Part shown: positions 38,310 to 50,916 of the stretch, one piece after another
How the letters are laid out: each line of letters opens with the position of its first letter
Numbering within the stretch: the stretch's first letter is position 1
Notes under the pieces: generated by a model
What the model was told of the DNA's origin: nothing
The model's database searches: none
Seen by the model: the letters and a program-made list of their open reading frames with translations, nothing else
Assembly (NCBI GenBank): GCA_963281155.1
Contig: CAUJLY010000003.1
Location: 6,882,001 to 6,946,000 of the forward strand
From: Rhabditophanes sp. KR3021
Taxonomy: Eukaryota > Nematoda > Chromadorea > Rhabditida > Alloionematidae
Reading direction: 5' to 3'
DNA length: 64,000 bases
Position numbers and translations under genes: made by a program

Positions 38310-40709
38310 TTAAAGAGAGTGTAGGTCATCACTCAGCCAAGCAGATAAAATAAACTTCTTATCAGCAATCATCAAGGAGTGAATGTCTTCAGGATTGGTT
38401 TTGAAAGCAGATTGCGAGAGATGAAGCAATGTAATTGAAGGGCCTTCTAATTTGTACTTTCCGTTTCCGAAGGCGAGATCACAAAGTTCTTGGTGCAAGT
38501 CAGCGGGTTCATCGGGTAGTTCAGTTAGAGCACAATCTTTTGCCCAATTCGTTGTAATTTTACCGGCTTGCATGCAAAGTTTGAGCTTCTTGACTCTTTC
38601 GTTTTGTTGGTAGATTTTTGTGTAGGCAGCTTTTTCATTTTCCTTTTCAACGATGGAACGAATCGCGAATGGATTTCTTAGAGCCTGGTCCATTTGGAAA
38701 GGTTCTTGTTCCAGGACCGAAGGGTCACTGATGTTCTGACTTAATTGTGTTGTCCATTCGGCGAATGCTTTACTACATCCGATTTTACCGATTGTTTTGC
38801 GGTCGTATTTTTGGAGATTCTCTTCGAGTGGGCAAACGACATCCGAATATCCAAGTTCTTTTGATGAGTCTAGACCAGTTTCATTACCAATTTTTTGATT
38901 TTTGTTTGGCGAAGATTTCACTGGAGACTCCCCACCGCTTTCAATCACCTTTTCTGCTGCTGGAGTAAGAACTCCCCCCGTATTTGCAGTATACTTCGAT
39001 GGTTCCAATGGCATAATCGAATTACTTCCAGATAATTTCGCTTCAGCATCGTAATATGAAGTGTAACTTTTTTGAGACTCTGTAGGTTTATAAGCTGGCA
39101 CAAATACTTTCTTTTCAACTGGAACTTTGAGAATCACTTCGCCGGGGTCTCCAATAACTTCGAGACCAAACTTCTTCCTATCAAGAACTGACATAATTTC
39201 ACGACTGTAGTTAAGAGAACTTCCCTCATACCTTTGCCAACCCTCAAGAGTAAGTGTGTTTCGAATAGCCATGATTTCTTTACGTTCATACTGAGTTTCA
39301 ACTACTTCTTCCTCATTGAAGACAAATCGCCCACTCAAAAACATATCATAAGCCGAAGAACAAAGAGCTTTAGCCATATTTCCATCATAACATGCACCTC
39401 CATCATAAACACTCTTATCAGTAGCCAGGTTTGGATTATTACCCATCTTCTTAGTCAAAAACTTAACCTCCAAACTATTCGTATCAACCATATCAGTGAA
39501 CTTCATGATTTCCATAGGTTTATCAAGCACTGTGAAAGTTGCTCCAAAGTTGCCAAACCTGCCAGCTCTCCCTATGCGATGCAAATATGTCTCGACATCA
39601 TTTGGACATTCCAAATTGATAACTAAGTCAATATGCTCAGAATCAACACCTCTGGACAACAAATCAGTTGAAATTAATACTTTAATTTTCTTTTCCTTCA
39701 ACTCTTTCATCACCTTAGATCTTTCTTTCTGAGTCAACTTCGAAGACATAATTTTCATCGGATAATCTCTGACAAAAGAATGCAACTTTTCAGCAATAGT
39801 TACCAGCTTCCTAGCTTCATTCACAAACACGATGGCTTGATTAAATTGCTGCGTCTTTAAGATATCTGCAGCTATTTTGACCCCAAACACAAATTTATTC
39901 TTCGGATCAGCGAAGTTATTGTTCAACTTTAACGCCACATACTGCTTGATACCGAGAAGTTGAACATTTTCGGAATTTAATCTAATGAATGTTGCATCAA
40001 TCATGAATCTTCCGAGAATTTCCAAGATTTCATCAGTATACGTAGCACTGAATACACAAGTTTGCTTGTTTGGAGAGCAATTTTTGAAGACAAATGAGAG
40101 GTCAGCTTGGAAGTTACCTTCCATCATTTTGTCGGCCTCGTCAATGATGAAGGAAGTGATTTTGTCTAACTTGAGGGTATTTTCTTCGATCAATTGTTTG
40201 ATCCTCCCTAAAGTCCCCACCACAATTTGACATCCTTTGGTTAGAGCTTTGGTCTGGCCTCCTATGGTTCCTCCTCCACCAAGACACAACCCAATATTCA
40301 ATTTCTTGTAGCAAATTCTTTCTATGGTGGAGTGGATTTGTTCACAAATTTCTCTAGTCGGAGCAACAATCAAAGCCTGCGGTTCCAATCTATCTTCATC
40401 AACTGACTGCACAACAGAAGACGTAAAGACGAGTGTCTTTCCAGTTCCACTCTTAGCTTGGACCAACAAATCTACAATTAAAACATTCCATTAAAACACC
40501 TCCAAACCACCAACCATACCTACACCCATAAAAATCATCGGCATTGCCAAAACTTGAATTGGGGAAGGTGCCAAAATCCTCATCTTCGCAAATTTGTCAA
40601 TCATCTCACTCACAACCCCCAAATCCTCAAAACTTTGATTTGTCTGGACATCTGCTGACCGTTCGGAATCATCAACAACTCTGTGTTGAGTAATAAACTT
40701 GTGTTCCAT
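38310..40709 (-). CDS. mel-46: DEAD-box helicase DDX20/Gemin3
   Basis: RNA helicase of the SMN complex, which assembles Sm rings on spliceosomal snRNAs. Exon 1 is 40520-40709 and exon 2 38310-40471 (48 nt intron, phase 1), giving 783 residues. The helicase core opens with the Q motif (NQSFEDLGVV ... PSPIQVLAMPMI). It continues with LLVQAKSGTGKTLVF (motif I), APTREICEQIHS (Ia), VGTLGRIKQLIEE (Ib), FIIDEADKMMEG (II), VFSATYTDE (III), VLISTDLLSRGVDSEHIDLV (V) and HRIGRAGRFG (VI). LVQAKSGTGKT and GRIKQLIE are characteristic of DDX20 as opposed to other DEAD-box proteins. The C-terminal 380 residues are poorly conserved, as in the family. It is divergent from ints-13 with only 185 bp between starts. 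Confidence 0.88.
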
Positions 40710-40894
40710 CGTCTAAAATACCTGAGATGTAATTGATATAGTAAATGATGAAATCTAAACTTCAATATGAACAACCAATTAAAAGAGACATCTTTTCATA
40801 CGAATTTTCGTTGCGGGAGTGGTTGGTAAAGAATGTATTGAAACACCACCGCATTGGACGTGCAATTTGTTTACATTTAAATTGACTAACCAAG
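40710..40894. promoter_or_regulatory. Bidirectional promoter, mel-46 / ints-13
   Basis: The two ATGs are 185 bp apart and point away from each other, so both 5'UTRs and promoters must share this interval. A GC-richer patch (about 40800-40862, around CGTTGCGGGAGTGG and CACCGCATTGGACG) interrupts the AT-rich sequence. No TATA box was evident. Co-regulation is inferred. Confidence 0.6.
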
Positions 40895-43558
40895 ATGCCG
40901 TTACCAAAAGACGTCGAATCCTGGACTCACAAATCCATCCTAATTGTCCAGAAAACACACAAGTTTTTGAAAGTCTTTCCTAAAGTAAATTAGACAACTA
41001 TACAAATCCATATAACCCACTACTTTCAGACTTCCACTTTTTGTCTAGACGTAGACGGCCAGCAGTGTTCTATTCCATGGGAGAGAACGTACTGGAGTTA
41101 TATCAAAGAGTTCATTCTTGAATACCAACGCATCACAACTGACTTGTATGGGCCAGGAATCAAACAAGGCCGTGTCATTACCTTTGACAAGACGTCATCA
41201 AAAGTTACTCCGCCATGGTCAGCTGGGCATATAAATTATGATGATTTTTATGGTGGAATTGGGGGCAGTTTGATCACCGACCAGAGTGAATGTGACATTG
41301 ATAAGATTGGGAGGAGTGTCGGTGAGGCTATTGAGGATTTGGGGCAGCTTTCCCCGTTGCAGTTGGATGTTTTGGGGAAGTGGAAGGCCATTGAAAGGGC
41401 TAAGGAAAATAGTGAAAGTGTGGCCTATGTCGGAAAAGACAATACAAAGAAATCTGTTAAATGGTGGGTAAACAGTCAACTTAACCACACCAAAAGTGAA
41501 CCCAAAACTCTGAGAAACAACGCAACTATAGTGATCATTGCCGCTGATTGCGATGACTCCTCCGCCAAAACGCTGTTAGAGGAAACGAGACTGCAGAAGA
41601 CTCAATTCAACAAACTCCTACTCCAACAACCTAAACCAGACAAATCCAAAATCGACGGCCTTCGGATTGTTCTCATCAATTTCATCACCACTCCATCCGC
41701 CTCAACTGAGTCATTTATAAAAATTGAAGATGAACTAGATGATGAGAGTATTCTTTTTGATAGATTCGATATCTTTGAGCAAACCAACTTTAGAAAGACG
41801 TGCAATGATTTGTTGGTAGAGATATATGGGCTTAGTTCTTTGATACTGAAGAATATTCCAATGAAGGATGAGGCTAACAAGGCTAAGTTGACCGTTAGTG
41901 TTGAGATATTGCATCCAAGGTGTGACATTCCTTATTTGGGATTGCCTAGGTATCAGGATGAGGATGTGTTTCAACTTAAGGAGGAGGTACCAATTGAAGA
42001 AAGCAACCCCCCACAACCTACCCCCAAACATTTTTCCCATTCTTCAAACATAGTAGCCTGGGGCTTGCCACCTAAGAAAACTCCAACTTTCGTCCAAAGT
42101 CTACCCTACACAATTGCTGATTTTACATCACGGGAAGGAATGTGTGCCAGTGCATACATCCTCCACAACAACAACAATTGTTTTCCTGAAATCTTCCAAC
42201 TCCAACCACTGGACAAAGGCATCGAAATCGCCTTTGCTTTTGCAAAAGGAATGGACGATGAGCAATTGCAATTAAATGTTCTGGACAAGCATTTCTACGA
42301 CACAATGCTGAATATTGATATTGGTAAGAGTGCTGTTAAAAATGCAGAATTATGTGGAAGAATGTTTGAAGTGATCGAAGAGAATATGAGTAATTTCGAG
42401 TACAGTGCTAACTCGAAACCTTCTTATCATATAGATTTTAAGAAAAAGAGATCGTTTAAGGGTGGATTCAGATCTACTGGTGGAGAAGATGTTTGTTTTC
42501 GGACTAAATTAAGTCAAGCTCATACTTTTTTGGGTATGAAAACTTTGGTGAAGTCAGTGGGAAGTGGCATTAAGGGGATAATAGATACTCTTTCCCAAGA
42601 GACAGTCACCCATCGCAACAGAAGAATGCTTGATATTATTTCGAATTTTAGATTTGCTACTCCCGACCATGCCGCTTTCTTTAATGCCTTTGTTAATAGA
42701 TACTTCAAGAAATTTGTCCAAGCTCAAGCTGAAGACACTCAAACAACATCTCCTTCAAATTCAGGAGGGAGCAAAATACTAAGATCTTCCAAAAAATCAG
42801 TTTTTGACATGTTGCTACCTAAGTACAAAATGCTAAAATTAGAATTTGGAGCATGGTCTAAAAGTGAATCTGTAAATGAGAATCAAACTGTGCTCTACAA
42901 GAACCTCCAGAACAGCAAAGAAATTGAAAAGAACAGACCAATCTTTGACTCCAGATACTATGCTGTTGATCCAGATGATGTTTTATTAAGAGAAAATAAC
43001 CGGTATGCTCCAAACTATGATTCTTATCCTCCAATTGCTCCACCACCTTACTGGACGTGTGGTCCTCCCTTGAAAATTAACGAGACAGCTCAGTATATGT
43101 ATCGTGATTTGGTTTACTTTATGACGGATGTTGCTTATAATCCGAATAAGAAAGTTCATAGGGAAGCTATTGAGGAGAAAATGGGTAAATTGAAGTATAT
43201 GTCGAATCGGAATATACAAAACCAATTGAACAAACCTAGAGATAATCGCAAAAGAAAATTAACGTTCGATCTACCTTGTGGCAAGAAAATGAAATTGGAA
43301 GTATGTAATGAGGACAAGGATGAAGCCACAAACAATTCGACAATCGTTGATCTGAAAACCTTCGAACAATTAAGAGAGCAATTTAAGAGAGCCGGTCAAA
43401 TACCTAGTTACTCATCAATTAAAGAGAAATTGAAGCCACTATTGGCGGACAGGAGCAATTGCCCGCTGATCAAAAACTCATTCTTCGAAGGAGATCAAAT
43501 TTTCAAAGACATGTTAAAAGAAGAAGAAATCAAAAAAGCATTTTGTCATTACCTCTAA
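40895..43558 (+). CDS. ints-13: Asunder / Integrator subunit 13
   Basis: Subunit of the Integrator complex, which cleaves nascent snRNA and other Pol II transcripts; it is also needed for dynein at the nuclear envelope in germ cells (Drosophila Asunder). Exon 1 is 40895-40984 (MPLPKDVESWTHKSILIVQK) and exon 2 41030-43558 (45 nt intron), giving 872 residues. The best diagnostic is the ILKNIPMKDEANKAKLTVSV region, matching vertebrate ITNIPMKEEQHANTSANYDV, followed by EILHP in place of ELLHH. A von Willebrand A-like fold is suggested by ATIVIIAADC and LRIVLINFITT. Late in the protein there is a basic KPRDNRKRKLTF segment, possibly a nuclear signal. The sequence is divergent from vertebrate INTS13 and the assignment rests mainly on that central block. 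Confidence 0.72.
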
Positions 43559-44048
43559 TCATTAATTATACAAATTATATTTAATGTAATAATCTGCCCT
43601 TTTTAATAATAATTTTTTTAAAGACGCTTATCTACTTACTCTCTCAACCATCATATCAAATAACATACTTCATTACCCGTGTACTTGATCAGCGGCCGTC
43701 GCGTCTCGTTTTTTACTAACCTGCACCCTTTGATTGAACAGTTTGGCTCCTGCCGCGACATTTGTTTCTTAACTTCCCTAATCTTTACGGTAGTATCACT
43801 GTGTCGTCTTTTTAAATCTAGCAGCCATCATTAGAGTTTAACTTTTACTTTTATTGATGGTTTAGGAATTTAGATTAATTTTACAATTTTTTGGTGGCTT
43901 TTAAAGAGGCTTTTGGTTTGGTGATTGGTGTTCTTCAATTTAAAATTCTTTTTTAAGGCGCTCCGAGCAGCTTCTGGAGACTCGTATATTCGTTGTATTT
44001 TGATTTATTTAAGCTTTGTCCAACTTATTAATTTATTGTCTTTTTAGT
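43559..44048. other. Region between ints-13 and clu-1
   Basis: 490 bp. A GC-rich patch around 43688-43760 (AGCGGCCGTCGCGTCTCG) stands out and may be promoter or 5'UTR of clu-1. The sequence ends in TTTTTAG directly before T-ATG, an acceptor-like site compatible with a 5'UTR intron or trans-splicing of clu-1. Confidence 0.4.
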
Positions 44049-47000
44049 ATGGAGTGCCATATCAAAGAACGACCATCAAATTATATGGTACAGCATGAAA
44101 CTCCCGGCAAAGGTGTAGCTAACTCTCCAGCTACTCCCGAATCCGTCCAATCTTCAACTCCCGACTCCGCACAATCCCCAGCCAAGTCAACACCTGAAAA
44201 TGGATGTGGAGACAGTTGCGGACACGAACATGATGCCCACCAACATGAAGGGGAAGGTTGTTGCGGAGATGAAGACGTTTGTGAGATGGAAGCCCCACTA
44301 ATCACAGTCACCATCCAACTACCTAATGGCAATTCATGGCCGATGAAGATAGCAGCCTCTGAATCGTGCCTCGAACTGACTACCCTCTTGCAAGAAAGAG
44401 AAGACTCTTGTGCCTTGTCTTGCTATTCTTTCTACGTAAATGGGGTCAAGTTAGATTCCTTCACGGAAATCGAGAAGCTTGTCAAAGTCAATGATGGCGA
44501 TGTCATTTATGTCAAAGAAGGTAAGTAACTTGGCAATAACATTTTTATAAACAACTCCAGGACAATATTCGGTAAGAGATGCCCGCGTTCATCTCAGAAT
44601 AATTAGCGATCTCGTCAAGTCCAACAATTTGTATGGTCCAACTGCAGCCAACATCCAACAAGAAGGGCCCTTCCCCAACTACCTTGGAGCCATGCCCACC
44701 GAAGAATACCTCGAATCCGTCAAGTCAATCCAAGTCAGCCATGACGTCACCAGAACTGCCTCCAGAGAAGTCAATCTGAGTGGAATCATCCCCGACACCA
44801 CCAAAAATGTATTTACTGCCTACAAATACATCGGCATCTCACCCTACAATCCGCCTCTTCCACCTCGTAAACTGAAGGGTGATTGTTTGTATGTTGACCT
44901 TGAGACTCTTGAAAATAGATTCGTGGGAATTACTTGCTCAAGAAATGGATGGTTCGTCAACATGTCAACGGAAGCGACCTTTAATCCTGAAATCAGCTCA
45001 AACGTTCAGGTCTATCATGGGTTGAATGACCTGTTGGCTACAATTTCGCCCGCTTTTAAGAAGGTATGGCCAGTTATTACTAAGGCGAAGTCGGATAAGC
45101 ACGTCTTCGAGAGGTTGCCTTCCGCCTATCCTGTCAATTTGTGGGTCAGCAAGCCTTCTCAACCAACAAAAGACTACTTTAAGGCGGAAGATGAGACCCA
45201 AGTCCACAAATGTGGCTTCGAAGAAGTTTTGCCTGGCGGCACTAGAGACTGGAACGAAGAATTTCAATCAGCAAAGGAATTGCCTTGCAAAACGTTCCAC
45301 GACCGCATCAACAGAGACCGTGTCTTCTTCAAGATCCACGGAGATTACGTTCAATGTGCAACTAAAGGAGCGATGGCTGTCATTGATGGAAACCTTCCCT
45401 CTCTCAACGCTGCAGATGAATTCAAGGCTCAAATGTTCCTCTGGAACAACATCTTCTTTTCACTTGCTTATGACGTCAAAGACCATTACAAGGCTTTGGG
45501 GGGGAACAAAGCTGCCCATGTCATCACCAACAATGATCTGAAAGGAGCCAAGTACTACCACGAATTGGACAAACAAAAGCTGTACCATCTTGGACTTTGC
45601 ATCGTCGATTACAAAGGTTTCCGCGTCGTCTGCCAATCAGTCGTTCCAGGCATTTTAGATCGCGACCAAGATGCCGCTGTCGTCTATGGAACCATTGACT
45701 TCGGAAAGAAAATCAACTCAGACGCTGAATATTGCAAAATATTGGAAGAAACAGCCTCCAGTGGAATCAATCTACCGCACAAAATTATCGTCCAAGAAGA
45801 GGACGGGACAGAGGTAGAAAAACAATTCTACACCTCCGTCGAGACCAAAGGACTAGTCGGAAATGACTCCCGCAAATACTTGCTCGACTTGTTCAGAAGT
45901 TTTCCACCAGACCCCAATTACATCGAAGGAGCTTATGTTACGGATAAATTAGCTAGCTATGGCTTCCCGAAGAAATGCGCTCACAAGATTCCTTCTCTGA
46001 GGGCTGAATTTATTGAGCTCTTTACTGACTTGACAACGGAGGAGTTCGTCGTTACCTTGAATAATTCGATTAAGGAAAGTCCAGTTTTGTCTACTTTCAA
46101 GTACGAAGGCAATATCGTTGAGGCTGTTATTAGTGGATTTGATTTGAAGGATGAAGCTGCCAATGCCGAGTCTAAGAAGCTTCATTTTGAAGCCTTGGAA
46201 AAGGTTGTTAGTATGGATGAAGGCCGTCTTGACTTGCGTTTCAACGCAGATCTTTACTACGAAGGAATCAAGTTTGCTGGCTCACCACAATTCATTGCCA
46301 AACAAAAGAAATTGACAGCCCGTGCCGCTGAAGTGTTAGTTCTTAAGATGATTCCAACTTTCGTCAAAGAATGTCTTCCCTCCACTTCAGTTTCTATGAT
46401 TGATGGCTACACTCTTACTAGTACCATGCATTCCAAGGGAATCAACATGAGATATTTAGGTTTCATCGGAACTGTGATGACTTCATTGGATCCACAATGC
46501 CCTGTTCTAACCGTCATCGTGGGGGAAATTGTCCTTAGGTGTGCGAAACATTTGTTCAGAGACTTCGCTTCTGAGCTGAACAGGATGAGTTATGGAGCTG
46601 GAATTGTTCATTTTATGAATTGCTTGTTTGGAGTTGTCGAGTCTGATGCTGTTAAGAAGGTAGCTAAGAAAAAGAAGGGAAAGAAGGTAGCTGCTAGTAG
46701 TGGCGAGAGTGATGGGAACAAATGGAAAGAATTGACGACGGCTGATGTTTGGAAATTCATTGGGCAAGACTCAAAAGACCACTTCGATTGGGGTGTCTTC
46801 TACGAATCAATGGATCACTTCCTCGAGCAAATCAAAGCACCCAAGCATGTTCTTTTGAGAAGATTCTGCAAGATTGTGGGAGTTCAACTAACCGCCAAGT
46901 CCTTCAACCTTGAAAAGAAAGGAGCCTTGTTTGTGGAGGGGGATGTGTACAATCTTGTTCCACTAATCAAACACATTGATCCCTATGCCCGCGACGCTGG

Positions 47001-47934
47001 GCAAATGAGAAAGATTGGGGAGCAACGTTTCATCCACGGCCAATTAAAAGAAGCTGAAAATTGTATTACCGAAGCTGTCCAATACATGAATTACATCTAC
47101 GGATCTCTGCATCCAGACATGGCTAACAGTCTCAAATTGTTGGCGAAACTTCACTACCTTACCAACAATCACGAGGAAGCTTATGAAAGCATGCAAAAGA
47201 GCATCATGATCACCGAGAAAGTCACTTCAATTGACCATGTTCATCTAGTCTCTGACTACATAAACTTGGCTCTGTATGCTTTCGCCTGCAAGAAGGTCTT
47301 CGTCCCTATCCAGTACCTTTTGCGTGCTCGGTACTTGGCTATTCTAATCTATGGAGAACTCCATCCAGTTGTTGCTACCATCGACGGGAATCTTGCGCTC
47401 ATTCATTACCATAATGGAGATTATGAAAATTGCATCAAGTACTTTGAAAACTTTGTTGATATCAGCAACCTTTACAAATATCCTTATGATCAAAGAAATG
47501 CTCTCGTGTACCGTTCTTGCATTAATGCTTACATTGCCAGAGGAGACTTCCGCTCAGCCATCAAGATCGAAAAGAAAGTGTACGCCATCTATTGCAAGTT
47601 CTTCGGAGAAAAGCATGAAAAGACAGGAGAAAGTTCGGCCAACTTGAAGATGATCACTGAAAAGGCTGTCGAATTCCAGAAGAAGATGAATGAATTTAGC
47701 AGTGGAGTGAAAGGAGACAAAAACACATCAGTCATCCATTTAGGGAAGATGATTGAAGATATCTTCAGACCATCTCACTGGCAATCAATGCTCGAAGTCC
47801 TCAACACACACAATGGCCTTTTGTTCCTTTCGTTGGATGAAATTAAAAAACTGAACACAGAGATGGCAACAAAAGTCGACAAGTCTCCTCAGATGACTTC
47901 AATCGAAAAGTCAGCCGAAATAGAATTAGATTAA
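44049..47934 (+). CDS. clu-1: Clustered mitochondria protein CLU
   Basis: Cytoplasmic RNA-associated protein that binds mRNAs of nuclear-encoded mitochondrial proteins and keeps mitochondria dispersed. Exons 44049-44520 and 44561-47934 (40 nt intron) give 1281 residues, the family length. A Ser/Pro-rich and Cys/His-rich leader (ENGCGDSCGHEHDAHQHEGE) precedes the ubiquitin-like CLU-N region (ITVTIQLPNGNSWPMKIA). Then follow the central CLU domain (RDWNEEFQSAKELPCKT, KAAHVITNNDLKGAKYYHEL) and the eIF3-like region. The C-terminus carries TPR-like helices (YGSLHPDMANSLKLLAKLHY, LHPVVATIDGNLALIHYHNG). The coding sequence is richer in G and C than its surroundings, as expected of a highly expressed gene. 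The His/Cys-rich leader is unusual and might bind metal (inference). Confidence 0.95.
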
Positions 47935-48597
47935 ATATTGTTAAATAGTGGGTTTTTATTGTTTCTTAGAACATTTAGATAAATATTTTTGTTTGTTTAT
48001 TATACACTATTAATAAATTCTTAAATTCCGTAAAATAAGTCTCAAAGATTTAAACATCTCCCCTCCCGAGCAGAAACGAGACATTGAAGATCTGTTTGAT
48101 GATTTAGGTATAAAAATACCCTGCCTTTCAAACTGCATCAACAGAATTTTTGTAAAATACACATTGCTTAGAGGGGAGAGGTATAAAGGGTCGAAGACCT
48201 TGATTTTTCCCAGACCACAAGTGGTAAAAAAAATATTTTTGTACTATGTTTATAAGTGTTAAAATAGGTTTATATTAATCAACACTCTTATGCATAAAGT
48301 TAAAATCTGATTTGGTTAGAGATAGGCTGCCTGCAAGGTAATGATAAAAAAGGAAGTTTCGAAAAAGTGTATTCCTATTCTGGTCGTCAACCAAGCTCAA
48401 TATTTAAATCTTATATTTTTTTCAAATAAAGTCAATATTTATGTTTTAATGTACTTTGTATATACTTTTAAAAAGCACATCCTAAAATTTATATATTAAT
48501 AAACTTTAAATAAACCTTACTTTCCTGGATTATAACACCTACATAAAATTTTTCGTTATTTAAAGGAATATTTTAACATATAAAATTAAATTCCAAA
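47935..48597. other. Region between clu-1 and srt gene
   Basis: About 660 bp. AATAAA-type signals follow clu-1. A coding-like frame without ATG (48017-48262) is listed separately. The remainder is AT-rich and featureless. Confidence 0.35.
48017..48262 (+). other. ATG-less coding-like frame, possible exon relic
   Basis: An 81-codon open frame that has no ATG. It reads like protein: FRKISLKDLNISPPEQKRDI, then EDLFDDLGIKIPCLSNCINR and LRGERYKGSKTLIFPRPQVV. Base composition is richer than the flanks. A GT donor-like site (CAAGTG/GTAAAA) lies near 48224. It could be an internal exon of an undetected gene or the trace of a lost one. No family recognised. Confidence 0.3.
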
Positions 48598-49636
48598 ATG
48601 ATATTTTATTTTGATCCTAAAATTATTTCAACATACTATTCATGCGACGCTCGTAATTATGGTGAATGGCAAAAAGAAATGGAGCCAAATATCGTGTTAG
48701 GTTGTGTTTATATTTCAATAGGGATATTTTTTTATATACTTTATATTCCTGCTTTGTTTGCTTTAAAAAGTCCTGAATTAAGAGAATATAATTGTTATAG
48801 GTTAATGTTTATAATAGGACTTTGGGATATGTATTCTTTAGTTTTATCATCATTTATTACTGGAATTTTGACAATTCGAGGAGATGTTTTTTGTACTAGT
48901 CCAAGATTCATTTATGTTGCTGGAGTTTGTGCTATGTTTGCTTGGTCAACTGCATGTGCTTTAATTTGTATATTAGGATTAACTCGTGTCTTGGATATAG
49001 TTAATCCCAAGTTAGGAGACAAATTATTTGATGGATTTAGATTGTGGATTTGGGCATGTGTTTGTCTTGTTTATGGTTTATATATTGCTCTGTTTTCGAG
49101 ACCTGTACTTTTTACTTCCAAATGTAGGTTTTTCAAAAAAAAGATTATTTTTTATATTATATTTAGTCTACTCCTGGTTTTATTCTCCGTATGTCGGAAT
49201 TAAAGGAGACTTTTCGGAAAAAATAGAATACGTCAACTTTGCGCATTTGTCTAATAATATTGCTGTCATCACATTACTAGCAACTTTATACACATTATAC
49301 TTAGTTTTGTTTCTGTATAAAATAAAAATAGCTACATCATCAGAACAATTATCAGCATTACAAAAGTCCTTGTTTCTTCAATGTTTTATTATATGTTTTG
49401 GAACTATGTTAGCTTCCGTGTTATATGATTATATGAATTGGTTTCCTGTAGGTGTACCTGTTGTTATTATCAGTCAATTGGCGTGGATAAGTTCATGTAT
49501 TACTGCACCGATTGCATATCTTTTTAATCCATCCATTCGAAATTATATGTGGAATCATTTCTTTGGAAAAGTTGTAAAGTACAGAACCTCAACTACTACG
49601 CCGATTTATGTTGCTCCCAAGCTTCATCCTGTTTAA
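48598..49636 (+). CDS. Serpentine chemoreceptor, class T (Srt)
   Basis: Seven-helix G-protein-coupled chemoreceptor of sensory neurons. Exon 1 is 48598-49123 and exon 2 49167-49636 (43 nt intron, phase 1), for 331 residues, the normal Srt length. Srt features: CDARNYGEWQ before helix 1, GCVYISIGIFFYILYIPALF as helix 1, YNCYRLMFIIGLWDMYSLVL as helix 2, TSPRFIYVAGVCAMFAWSTA as helix 3, then LTRVLDI where other receptors have DRY. A PIAYLFNPSIRNYMW-type end of helix 7 follows and a short tail. All seven helices are present without a stop, so it looks functional. A decayed receptor gene follows 290 bp downstream on the same strand. Confidence 0.9.
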
Positions 49637-49926
49637 TTTGTTCGTATCAAATATTTGTATAATAATAAGTAGTATCAATTTTGAAATCTTTTGTACGTAT
49701 ATAAGTTCATTTAAAGTTATTTATTAATAAGATTCACACTAAACTTTATTAAAAATATTACCGTAAATAAAAGTTGTACTGGCATGTTTATTAAGCTTTA
49801 AAAAAATCAAACGGCACACGTATTAAAATACATTCATAAAAAATATGTTCATATTACTCATTTATCAACTTAAAAATGGTACAAATATAAAATTATTATA
49901 AATGTATCATCTATAATTTGAGTAAG

Positions 49927-50805
49927 ATGGATGCAATCAAATTGATAAATGTCATTCCATAGATAATTATAGCATCATCTACATTTACTTCTTGTTTATT
50001 CTTCAAACAATATATAATTAAATTTAGATGTTGCTTTGAATATTTTTTAATCTCAGTTGTTTGTCGAGGTTTAGCAGATATATTAATGAGTATGCACTTA
50101 TCAACAATTTATCTCCTTAATTTAACACTTTTTGAAAATAAAAATATAATAATACGTAATATTGAATTTTTTCGAGGAGCATCACATTTGTCAGCCAGAT
50201 TTGCTTTATGACAGAACGGATTTACGCAATTATATCACGAGAAAATTATGAACGAAATGAAATTCATTTCCTATTATGACTATAATCGTCTTCATTTTTA
50301 TATCTGCATTTGCCATTGAAAAGAAAAAAGATCCGATGGAATTTCAATAATTATTGATGATTACTGGAACATTTTTATTGGTTTACCAATGATACCAATT
50401 TATTTTATATTATTTCGAACAAATATTAATTTAAAACAAACTTGCATTAAAAGTGACAAAAAATCAGTTGTAGAAAGATTTCAAATTGAGGAAAATATTA
50501 TTTTGATCAAGAAAACAATAACATTATTAACTTTATGTATTGGATTGCATTCATGCACTAATATTTTAATGATTATCGTAACATACAGCTTTGGTTATCC
50601 TGATGTAACTGTTTTTACATATCATGCTGTTTATGGAGTAAGAGATTTTGCTTGTTGTTATGGGGTATATTTTTTCCTATATGAACTTTGTCCAATTGTA
50701 TGCTTGATTAAAAGAATTGACAAAGTATTTAATTGTTTTCACAGAAGACAGCTTGTTAAACTACTGCTTGAACAAAATAATGGCAAAATTATTATTAATA
50801 TTTGA
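49927..50805 (+). pseudogene. Decayed nematode 7TM chemoreceptor (Sre/Srb-like)
   Basis: Receptor-like pieces follow each other in changing frames. MDAIKLINVIP ends at a TAG, then IIIASSTFTSCLFF and VVCRGLADILMSMHLSTIYL, up to ARFAL and a TGA near 50210. TERIYAIISRENYERNEIHF (with the ER..A motif after helix 3 of Sre/Srb-type receptors) is in another frame, TIIVFIFISAFAIEKKKDP in a third. From about 50389 a 138-residue frame supplies the last helices (TLLTLCIGLHSCTNILMIIV, FFLYELCPIVCLIKRIDK). No GT-AG introns explain the shifts. One stop and three frameshifts make this a pseudogene, or a polymorphic null allele. Confidence 0.75.
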
Positions 50806-50916
50806 GTCCATATAAAAGATCCACTTTTCTGACTCAAGCATTTCCATTTATCAACAGAACAGATTGTAGCACATTTGTTTGAAGATGAAGTGTAATGACA
50901 ATATACAATTCCATAT

